A program made the translations under genes and the position numbers. Source: Elusimicrobia bacterium CG08_land_8_20_14_0_20_59_10 (lineage in GTDB: Bacteria > Elusimicrobiota > Elusimicrobia > Elusimicrobiales > UBA9959). From it: DNA of 5,081 nucleotides. The notes below the pieces were generated by a model. The model saw only the letters and a program-made list of their open reading frames with translations. It had not been told where the DNA came from and searched no databases. Positions 1-5,081 of this stretch are shown piece after piece. The DNA is taken from assembly GCA_002779045.1 (NCBI GenBank), contig PEXO01000336.1, positions 1,416 through 6,496 of the forward strand, read 5' to 3'. Numbering within the stretch: the first letter of the stretch is position 1; every line of letters starts with the position of its first letter.

Positions 1-30
1 GCTATGCTCCTTGAGACGGCCCATGGGTGG

Positions 31-49
31 CGTCCGCCTGAGGCGGACG
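31..49. repeat. Perfect palindrome / short hairpin
   Basis: Nine bases (CGTCCGCCT) are followed by a single G and then by their exact reverse complement (AGGCGGACG), so the folded form would be an 8-bp GC-rich stem with a 3-base loop. A small GGC-AAA-GCC stem follows at 49-57. No run of T follows on the + strand, so it is not a canonical intrinsic terminator in that direction. It could be one copy of a dispersed intergenic palindrome or the remains of an upstream gene's 3' region. The palindrome itself is certain; any function is not. Confidence 0.7.
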
Positions 50-157
50 GCAAAGCCCCCCCGTTCCGCAGGATCGCGTCTTTTCAGAACGCACCGCTTT
101 CGCACTTTCGGACCCAAGGCAGGTTTATTCTAGCATAAATCCGCGGACGCCAAGAAA

Positions 158-188
158 TTTACAAATCCTCGTCCAAAAATAGTAATAT
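158..188 (+). promoter_or_regulatory. Putative sigma70-type promoter of bamA
   Basis: In an AT-rich island in otherwise GC-rich DNA, TTTACA (158-163) matches five of six bases of the -35 consensus. Possible -10 boxes are AGTAAT (181-186, 17-base spacer) or TAATAT (183-188, 19-base spacer), each only a four-of-six match. A better -10-like TATAAA lies at 191-196 but has no matching -35. Transcription from here would give a leader of only about 20-30 bases before the bamA ATG at 216. The position and base composition support a promoter; the exact boxes are uncertain. Confidence 0.35.
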
Positions 189-215
189 CGTATAAATATA
201 CGGATATGTGACCTG

Positions 216-2870
216 ATGAAAAAAATCTCCTTGAACCTGCTTCTCAGCTGTTGTCTGACCGTTTTAGCGCAAGGACAGACCGCCGCCCCGCAAAACGCCG
301 CGGCGCCGGCCCCCGTGGGGGAAACCGCTGCTGCGGTGTCCACCCGTGGCTCAATTCCCGGGAAAGGGGGCCGCGAAATGGCTCCCGCGCCCGCGGAACC
401 CCTCAACCTCCCCGTTCCCGGTCGTACCGCACCCGTTCCAGCCGGGGCCGGCGCCGTTCCTGTTTCCACCGACGCTGCGGCCGTTCCCGTTTCCACCGTG
501 GCAGTTGCCGCCTCCGCTCCCACTAAGGCTGCTGTCGTTCCTGTTTCCACCGAGGTCGCGAAAATGCCCGGCCTCAGCGACACCCCCGCCGGCATCGCGC
601 CGGAGGAAGGCGTCGGGAAAGGCCCGTGGGAAGTGGGCGCCGTGGCGGTAAAGGGCAACATCAACGTTAAGTCAAAGGTCATCGCCAAGACGGGGCACGC
701 CAAGAAAGGCAAGCTTTATTACCAGGATTTCGTGAATTCCGACATCGAGGGCGTGCTGGGCCTCGGCAGCATGGAGAAAGTCTCCATAGACATCGAAGAA
801 ATTAAGGATAAGCCCGTGGCGGAGAAATTCCGCGATATCACAAGTTCCTCCAACGCCGCGACCGTCACCTACGTAGTTTCCGAGAAATTCATGATCAAAG
901 AGGTGAAGATCTCCGGCTACAAAGAGCTCTCCAGGGGCACGGTCAAGGACGAGATGTCGCTCAAGGAAAAGGACTTTTTCGACGAACTTAAGATCCGCGA
1001 GGACCTCATAAAGATCACCGAGAAATATCACGAGAAAGGCTATATCGAGGCCAGGACCGACTACGAAGTCCGCTACGACAGCGCCGCGCACACGGCCTGC
1101 CTCACCGTCAGTGTAGTGGAAGGCAAAAAAGCCAAGATCGCGGGAATGACCCTGGAGGGCGTGAAGGGCTTTAAGGTCAAAAAGCTGGTCAAAAAAATGA
1201 AGAACCGGCCTAAAAAGATCTACGCGCCGCAGGAACTGGAGAACGATCTCAAGGAACTGGAGACCTTCTACAGGAATAACGGCTACAGCGACTTTAAGAT
1301 AGAAAGCTCCTCGGTCACCTTCAACGAGGACAAGAGCAGGGTTTTCGTGAACGTGGTCCTCACCGAGGGCCCGCAGCGGCGTTTCGGCGCCACCGCGTTC
1401 GCCGGCAACACCGTCTACACTTCCAAGGATCTGCTGGCGCTGGTGGAATACCGGCGCGGCAAGCTCTACAACCAGGAGAAATTCGACGACACCATCCGGG
1501 CGCTGCAGGATAAATACGCCGACAAGGGCTACCTGAAAGCCCTGCTCCTGCCCGACAAGGTCTTCAACGACGCCACCGGCCAACTGGATATAAATTTCGG
1601 CGTCACGGAAAACAACCCGATCTACGTGGGAAACATCGACATCTCCGGCAACAAGGCGACCAAGACCTACGTGCTCCGGCGCGAGATAGCGCAGAAAGAA
1701 GGGGAAGTTTTCAGCTCCGGCAAGATCCGCCGCAGCCAGGAAAAACTGTTCAACCTCGGCTTTCTGGATGACGTGGGCATAGCCATCAATCCGACCCAGG
1801 ACCCGGACAAGGTGGACCTGGTCTTCGATATAGCGGAAGGTAAGCCCGGCATGCTCACCGCCGGCGCCGGCATCTCCTCGCGGGACGGCCTGGTGGGGAC
1901 CCTTTCGCTACAGCACCTCAACCTTTTCGGCCGGGCCTACAGGACCTCGCTGTCCTGGAACTTCGGGAAAAGGGTGCAGGATTACTACGTGAGCTGGTCC
2001 ACGCCCTGGATCGGGACCCACCCCACGACGCTGGGCCTTGACATCTTCAGCACCCGGCGCTACAAACCTTACCGCGATTCCATTTCCGCCTATACCGAGC
2101 AGCGCACCGGCGGCAAGGTGACCGTCGGGCCGCGTTTTGAGGACGACAAGTACCATCTCACCATGTCCTACACCCGCGAAAGAGTGCGGATCTCCGGGGT
2201 GGACGCCTTGTATCTCGGCGAGCTGTCGCCCGGCACCAGCGTTACCTCCTCGCTCTACACGGAGATCGCGCGCGACACCCGCGATAATGTCTGGGACCCC
2301 GTACGCGGCTCCAGGTCCTCCATAGGCGTAGATCTGACCGGCGGCCCGCTGCTGGGCGACGTCAACTACTACAAGCCCACGCTCTCCCACAGCTACAACC
2401 TGAAGCTTTTCTCCATAGAGGACTACCCGTTCGTACTGGCGGTCTCCAACAAGTTCGGCTACGGCGCGGGCTTCGGCAGGACGCGCAAGCTCCCGGTCTA
2501 CGAAAGGTTCTTCCTCGGCGGGGCGGACACCATCCGCGGCTACAACAACAACGGGCAGATCGGCCCTCTGGACGGCGGCAACGTCTACGACATCCTTAAC
2601 ATCGAGTTCCATTTTCCCCTGGCCCGCGAAAAAAAGCGCACCATTGTGCAATGGGGCTTTTTCATGGACATCGGCAACTCCTGGAAACATTTCGACAACG
2701 TCAGCCTGCGGTCGGGCACCGGCGTGAACGACCTCAAGATGGGCGCGGGCTTCGGGATCCGGTTCACCACCCCGGCTTTCCCGATCCGGCTGGATTGGGG
2801 CTACGGCTTCAACCACAAACCCGGCGAGCAGCTGTCCGACATCTATTTTACGCTGGGGAATCTGTTTTAG
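216..2870 (+). CDS. bamA: Outer membrane protein assembly factor BamA (Omp85 family)
   Basis: This is the central beta-barrel insertase of the BAM complex, which folds and inserts outer-membrane proteins. The 884 residues begin with a signal peptide (1-20: KK, a hydrophobic core, AQG cleavage site). A Pro/Ala/Val-rich linker (about 21-137) follows, then five POTRA domains at roughly 138-225, 226-304, 305-386, 387-467 and 468-543, with recurring EKGY/NNGY/DKGY helix ends and G-N or G-Y turns. The Omp85 barrel spans about 544-884. It contains IRGY (773-776), the counterpart of the VRGF/Y motif on the inward barrel loop, and ends in a terminal Phe (FTLGNLF), the usual C-terminal beta signal. E. 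coli BamA is 810 residues; the extra length is mostly the linker. The ATG at 216 gives a proper signal peptide, and an in-frame TGA at 214-216 blocks the nearby GTG at 208. The Shine-Dalgarno is weak (GGA at 202-204). Its position ahead of an ompH/skp gene and lpxD agrees with bamA. TamA is less likely given five POTRAs and this context. Confidence 0.96.
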   Translation: MKKISLNLLLSCCLTVLAQGQTAAPQNAAAPAPVGETAAAVSTRGSIPGKGGREMAPAPAEPLNLPVPGRTAPVPAGAGAVPVSTDAAAVPVSTVAVAASAPTKAAVVPVSTEVAKMPGLSDTPAGIAPEEGVGKGPWEVGAVAVKGNINVKSKVIAKTGHAKKGKLYYQDFVNSDIEGVLGLGSMEKVSIDIEEIKDKPVAEKFRDITSSSNAATVTYVVSEKFMIKEVKISGYKELSRGTVKDEMSLKEKDFFDELKIREDLIKITEKYHEKGYIEARTDYEVRYDSAAHTACLTVSVVEGKKAKIAGMTLEGVKGFKVKKLVKKMKNRPKKIYAPQELENDLKELETFYRNNGYSDFKIESSSVTFNEDKSRVFVNVVLTEGPQRRFGATAFAGNTVYTSKDLLALVEYRRGKLYNQEKFDDTIRALQDKYADKGYLKALLLPDKVFNDATGQLDINFGVTENNPIYVGNIDISGNKATKTYVLRREIAQKEGEVFSSGKIRRSQEKLFNLGFLDDVGIAINPTQDPDKVDLVFDIAEGKPGMLTAGAGISSRDGLVGTLSLQHLNLFGRAYRTSLSWNFGKRVQDYYVSWSTPWIGTHPTTLGLDIFSTRRYKPYRDSISAYTEQRTGGKVTVGPRFEDDKYHLTMSYTRERVRISGVDALYLGELSPGTSVTSSLYTEIARDTRDNVWDPVRGSRSSIGVDLTGGPLLGDVNYYKPTLSHSYNLKLFSIEDYPFVLAVSNKFGYGAGFGRTRKLPVYERFFLGGADTIRGYNNNGQIGPLDGGNVYDILNIEFHFPLAREKKRTIVQWGFFMDIGNSWKHFDNVSLRSGTGVNDLKMGAGFGIRFTTPAFPIRLDWGYGFNHKPGEQLSDIYFTLGNLF
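432..566 (+). repeat. Five 27-bp tandem repeats inside bamA (9-residue units)
   Basis: Five consecutive 27-bp units (432-458, 459-485, 486-512, 513-539, 540-566) encode PVPAGAGAV, PVSTDAAAV, PVSTVAVAA, SAPTKAAVV and PVSTEVAKM. The core GTTCC(T/C)GTTTCCACCG occurs at 456-471, 483-498 and 537-552, spaced 27 and 54 bases apart. The unit length keeps the reading frame, so copy-number change would lengthen or shorten the linker without breaking BamA. The segment lies between the signal peptide and the first POTRA domain, so it is predicted to be an unstructured periplasmic tether. Confidence 0.85.
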
Positions 2871-2996
2871 CGATAGCAACAGAAGGCAAAGGAATGCAAA
2901 AGAAGGCAACAGAAAGTAAGAGAGTTGAACAAAAATATTTCTCCTTCTTACCTTCAGTGGCTTTCCGTGGCTTTCTGTAACTTTCAGTTGCTATCG
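2871..2996. repeat. Inverted repeat built of 10-bp tandem units, filling the bamA-ompH spacer
   Basis: The ends are a perfect 10-bp inverted pair: CGATAGCAAC (2871-2880) and GTTGCTATCG (2987-2996). The left arm carries five consecutive decamers starting at 2876, 2886, 2896, 2906 and 2916 (GCAACAGAAG, GCAAAGGAAT, GCAAAAGAAG, GCAACAGAAA, GTAAGAGAGT). The right arm, read as reverse complement, carries five matching decamers (GCAACTGAAA, GTTACAGAAA, GCCACGGAAA, GCCACTGAAG, GTAAGAAGGA). The centre is AT-rich, with AAATATTT at 2933-2940. The element begins at the base after the bamA stop codon and ends 22 bases before the ompH start. A 10-base period is not a multiple of three, so it is not coding. 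In RNA it would form a long imperfect hairpin. No T-run follows, so it is not a standard terminator. Confidence 0.9.
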
Positions 2997-3007
2997 ATAA
3001 TCCGGTA

Positions 3008-3012
3008 GAGGG
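3008..3012 (+). promoter_or_regulatory. Ribosome binding site of the ompH/skp-like gene
   Basis: GAGGG lies six bases before the ATG at 3019, a normal spacing. It sits just outside the right arm of the inverted repeat (which ends at 2996), so the hairpin would leave the site free. It supports the chosen start. Confidence 0.6.
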
Positions 3013-3018
3013 TTCGAC

Positions 3019-3972
3019 ATGAAAAAACTGACGCTTTTTTTATCCGCTCTGGCGCTTTTTGCGGCATTACGCGCTTCCGCGCTGGAACTTTCGCTGGAAG
3101 AGAACAGGGGCGAGTCCGGCACGGTCGGTTACGTCGACATTGACCGGGTATTCAAGGAATATTCCGGCACCCTCAACGCCCGCGAAGAATTCCTCGGGGA
3201 AATAAAGAAAAAAGAGGAGTCGGTCAACCAGCGCAAGCATGATATTTACGCGCTCAAGGCCGATATCGCCAGGCTCAGGCAGGAGCGGGAATTCGCTCTG
3301 ACACTGCCCTCGCTCCTAGCCACACAGGAACAGCTGAGCCTTGAAAAACTCCAGGCCGCCGCGGCTTCAGCGCGACAATCCTCCGCCGCTCAAGTTTCAA
3401 CTTCCACCCAAGTCCAGGTCCCGACTTCGACTTCGGCCCCGGTATTGGACGCGGCCCCGGCGCCAGCCCCCGCCTCCACTTCGACTTTGGTCCAGGTATC
3501 GACCGCGGCGCCGGGCTTTGCCACAGTACCGGCCGTGGTCCCGGCTTCGACAGCGGCTTTAACGACAGCGGTTTCAACTACGGCTGCCGCCGCGGCTCTG
3601 CCCATGCTCCCCGCCGGCCTGCCCGGGCTTGGGATAGACATGCCGGGAATAGCCAGGGTTCCTGTAAGTTATTTTAAATTTTCAGTCTCCACTGCGATAC
3701 CGGAAATAGACTCCGCCATAACCGTCAAGGAAACCGACCTCAGGAAGAAAGAAGAAGCCCTTAAGATCCACCAGCGCCAGGTGGAAAAAGAGCTGCTTGA
3801 ATATGAAAGCCACAGGAGCGAGATCCTCCTGGGCCGCATCTATATCGCCCTGAAAGAGCTGGCGGCAAAAGAAGAGGTCAGCGTCATCGTGGACAAGCGC
3901 AATATTCTCTTCGGCCATCCGGCCGTGGACCTCACCGGCAAACTGCTTGACAAACTGGAAGAGGAGCAATGA
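3019..3972 (+). CDS. OmpH/Skp-family periplasmic chaperone with a large low-complexity insertion
   Basis: The family (Skp/OmpH, also called HlpA) forms trimers that hold unfolded outer-membrane proteins in the periplasm and pass them to BamA. The 317-residue product starts with a signal peptide (1-21, ending ASA). The family's first strand follows, VGYVDIDRVFKEYSG (36-50), then a charged helix typical of the coiled-coil arm (about 51-112). Residues about 113-222 are Ala/Pro/Ser/Thr/Val-rich with many VST, PTST and ASTST motifs. A second charged helix (about 228-285) leads into the C-terminal core, AAKEEVSVIVDKRNILFGHPAVDLTGKLLDKL (282-313), close to the family pattern. Mature E. coli Skp is about 140 residues, so the insertion nearly doubles it. 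If the fold is kept, the insertion sits at the tip of the helical hairpin. The gene follows bamA and overlaps lpxD, as expected for skp. Family assignment is firm; that it still works as a Skp-type chaperone is inferred. Confidence 0.9.
   Translation: MKKLTLFLSALALFAALRASALELSLEENRGESGTVGYVDIDRVFKEYSGTLNAREEFLGEIKKKEESVNQRKHDIYALKADIARLRQEREFALTLPSLLATQEQLSLEKLQAAAASARQSSAAQVSTSTQVQVPTSTSAPVLDAAPAPAPASTSTLVQVSTAAPGFATVPAVVPASTAALTTAVSTTAAAAALPMLPAGLPGLGIDMPGIARVPVSYFKFSVSTAIPEIDSAITVKETDLRKKEEALKIHQRQVEKELLEYESHRSEILLGRIYIALKELAAKEEVSVIVDKRNILFGHPAVDLTGKLLDKLEEEQ
3355..3684 (+). repeat. Low-complexity A/P/S/T/V-encoding segment inside the ompH/skp-like gene
   Basis: This stretch encodes residues about 113-222 of the chaperone. 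It includes degenerate repeats such as ACTTCGACTT (seen near 3423 and 3478) and GTCCAGGT (near 3412 and 3490), giving repeated VST/TST motifs at roughly 8-9-residue spacing (about residues 126, 136, 153, 160, 177 and 185). The latter part (193-222) changes to a Pro/Gly/Leu-rich stretch. No domain is recognisable. The borders are approximate, set by where charged helix-forming sequence stops and resumes. Confidence 0.7.
3961..3972 (+). promoter_or_regulatory. Shine-Dalgarno and ATGA stop/start overlap joining ompH and lpxD
   Basis: GAGGAG (3961-3966) lies inside the last codons of the chaperone gene, two bases before the lpxD ATG (3969). The ATG overlaps the TGA stop (3970-3972). Such ATGA junctions usually go with translational coupling, so the chaperone and LpxD are probably made from one transcript. 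The close spacing of the purine-rich site may make coupling more important than independent initiation. Confidence 0.65.
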
Positions 3973-4994
3973 GAACCACGCCGGCCGAGATAGCCGCCCT
4001 CATCGGCGGAGAGCTGCAGGGCCCCCCCGGCGCCGCGATAACCGGCGCCCGCCCCCTTCCGACCGCGGAAGCCAATGACCTGGCTTTCCTGGAGAAAGCC
4101 GCGAACGCGCCCTGGACCGCCAACCGGCCGGCCGGCTGCATCATAGCGCCGGTCGAGGCCAAAAGCGCGCTGGCGGGCCGCGCCGGCGCCGTCATCTACG
4201 TGAAGGACCCCAAGCAGGCCTTCGCCAAAGCACTTTTAAAGTTCGAATCGGAACTGAACCCCCGGCCCAAGCCCGGCGTTCACCCGTCGGCCGTAGTGGA
4301 TAAGAGCGCGAAACTGGGCGCCGGAGTCCACATAGGCCCGCATGCCGTGGTGGAGGCGTCCGCCGACATCGGCGACAACACCGTGATCTCCGCCGGCTGC
4401 TACGTGGGCGCTGAGACCGGCATCGGCGCCAATTCCAGGCTCTATCCCAATGTCACGGTGCGGGAGCGCTGCGTCATCGGCAGGAACGTGATACTGCATC
4501 CGGGCGTGGTCATCGGTTCCGACGGCTACGGCTACATAAAGACCGGCGGGGAACACAACAAGATCCCCCAGGTGGGCCGCGTCATCATAGAAGACGACGT
4601 GGAAATAGGCGCCAATTCCGCCGTGTGCCGCGCGGCGCTGGACTCTACCATTATCGGCGCCGGCTCCAAGCTCGATAACCTGGTCCACATCGCCCACAAT
4701 GTGCGCGTCGGGAAGAACTGTCTTATAATGGCCGGGGCCGCCATAGCCGGCTCCACCGCCATCGGCGACAACGCCATAATAGGCGGTCAGGCCGGGATCT
4801 CCGACCATATCACCATCGGCAAAAACGCCATCGTCATGGCCAAGACAGGCATCATGACGGACCTCGCCCCGGGGGCTGTGGTGTTCGGCCACACGGGCCG
4901 CCCCCGCCTGCAAGCCATGAAGATAGAGGTTTTACTTTCAAAGCTGCCCGAGCTTTACGCCACCGTGCAAAAGCTTAGAAAAAAATTCCTTTAA
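3969..4994 (+). CDS. lpxD: UDP-3-O-(3-hydroxyacyl)glucosamine N-acyltransferase LpxD
   Basis: LpxD transfers a 3-hydroxyacyl chain from acyl carrier protein to the 2-amino group of UDP-3-O-acyl-glucosamine, the third step of lipid A synthesis, in the cytoplasm. The 341-residue length equals that of E. coli LpxD. The N-terminal uridine-binding domain (1-about 100) begins with the family pattern of EIAALIGGELQG and a later NDLAFLEKA (36-44). Residues about 104-305 form a left-handed beta helix of hexapeptide repeats (IGPHAV, IGDNTV, IGANSR, IGKNAI and others). GSDGYGY (183-189) matches the family GSDGFGF segment. H243 in IAHNV (241-245) corresponds to the catalytic His239 of the E. coli enzyme. 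The C-terminal helix (about 311-341) is where the family contacts acyl carrier protein. LpxA is excluded by the N-terminal domain and these motifs. The start codon overlaps the preceding stop codon. Nothing looks broken. Confidence 0.96.
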   Translation: MRTTPAEIAALIGGELQGPPGAAITGARPLPTAEANDLAFLEKAANAPWTANRPAGCIIAPVEAKSALAGRAGAVIYVKDPKQAFAKALLKFESELNPRPKPGVHPSAVVDKSAKLGAGVHIGPHAVVEASADIGDNTVISAGCYVGAETGIGANSRLYPNVTVRERCVIGRNVILHPGVVIGSDGYGYIKTGGEHNKIPQVGRVIIEDDVEIGANSAVCRAALDSTIIGAGSKLDNLVHIAHNVRVGKNCLIMAGAAIAGSTAIGDNAIIGGQAGISDHITIGKNAIVMAKTGIMTDLAPGAVVFGHTGRPRLQAMKIEVLLSKLPELYATVQKLRKKFL

Positions 4995-5071
4995 GAGCGT
5001 TCTAAAAACCATAAGGAAGTTGCCGGCGGGGATGATTGGAGCGGGTGGCAGCCATGGGTTGGATCGGGCCG

Positions 5072-5077
5072 AGGAGG
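5072..5077 (+). promoter_or_regulatory. Strong Shine-Dalgarno-like site of a gene starting beyond the window
   Basis: AGGAGG is a full match to the anti-Shine-Dalgarno core and lies four bases before the window end, so a start codon would be expected a few bases outside. In related gene orders the next gene is another lipid A or fatty-acid gene (fabZ, lpxC or lpxA), but nothing here identifies it. An alternative is a gene already begun at ATG 5032, which reads open to the window edge (MIGAGGSHGLDRAEEE) and resembles no family I recognise; AAGGAAG at 5013-5019 lies 12 bases before that ATG. Confidence 0.35.
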
Positions 5078-5081
5078 AACC

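Noticed and set aside
1..24. Possible divergent gene starting at the minus-strand ATG at 22-24 (reads MGRLKEHS to the edge)
   Set aside because: Only eight codons are visible and there is no Shine-Dalgarno sequence before it on the minus strand.
1..138. A reading frame open from the window edge to TAA at 136-138, possibly the C-terminus of an upstream gene
   Set aside because: Only 45 codons, a second frame is open to 131-133 as well, it runs through the palindrome at 31-49, and the translation resembles nothing recognisable. GC-rich DNA gives such open stretches by chance.
222..254. Lipobox-like LLSC in the BamA signal peptide (Cys12/Cys13)
   Set aside because: The cysteines are in the middle of the hydrophobic core rather than at its end, a good signal peptidase I site (AQG) follows, and BamA is a barrel protein rather than a lipoprotein.
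672..1583. Long minus-strand open frame inside bamA (with others at 1908-2909 and, within lpxD, 4236-4913)
   Set aside because: They lie antisense to clearly conserved genes. Their composition is a by-product of GC-biased third codon positions, and no family motif or initiation signal is visible.
2925..2953. Possible promoter for ompH (TTGAAC at 2925-2930, TTACCT at 2948-2953)
   Set aside because: The -10 box matches the consensus poorly and the segment is explained as the centre of the inverted repeat.
2871..3000. Inverted repeat as a rho-independent terminator of bamA
   Set aside because: The stem is long and imperfect, not GC-rich, and is followed by ATAATCCGG rather than a T-run. The gene order also favours co-transcription.
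4995..5081. Terminator or RNA gene after lpxD
   Set aside because: Only a 4-bp TGCC/GGCA stem and a CCATGG palindrome can be found, with no T-run and no tRNA-like or other structured RNA pattern.

Overview
The window is a compact stretch of a diderm (Gram-negative-type) bacterial genome carrying outer-membrane biogenesis genes, all on the + strand: bamA (216-2870), an OmpH/Skp-family periplasmic chaperone gene (3019-3972) and lpxD (3969-4994). This is the classical bamA-skp-lpxD order. DNA is GC-rich in the genes, with an AT-rich island just before bamA. The proteins are not close to the proteobacterial versions I know. GC-rich coding, Ala/Pro/Val/Ser/Thr low-complexity insertions and decamer-repeat spacer DNA make me think of a deep-branching diderm such as Elusimicrobiota. 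That placement is a guess from style, not a demonstrated assignment.

Layout. Positions 1-215 are non-coding as far as I can tell: a perfect palindrome at 31-49, then an AT-rich promoter-like segment (about 155-207) next to the bamA start. bamA follows, with a signal peptide, a long Pro/Ala/Val-rich linker partly built of five 27-bp (9-residue) tandem repeats, five POTRA domains and a C-terminal beta barrel. The bamA-ompH spacer (2871-3018) is almost completely filled by a 126-bp inverted repeat whose arms are each made of five 10-bp units. The OmpH/Skp-like gene has a normal beginning and end, but about 110 low-complexity residues are inserted where the tip of the coiled-coil hairpin should be. 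lpxD overlaps it by 4 bp (ATGA), so these two genes are translationally linked. The last 87 bases hold no complete gene but end in a strong Shine-Dalgarno-like AGGAGG, suggesting that the next gene starts just outside the window.

How it works together. The Skp/OmpH protein should carry unfolded outer-membrane proteins across the periplasm. BamA should insert them into the outer membrane. LpxD makes the acylated glucosamine precursor of lipid A for the outer leaflet. The most interesting observations are the decamer-built inverted repeat between bamA and ompH, and the fact that BamA and its partner chaperone both carry PVST/VST-rich low-complexity segments not found in the well-known homologues. 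I found no mobile element with a transposase, CRISPR array, tRNA or rRNA.
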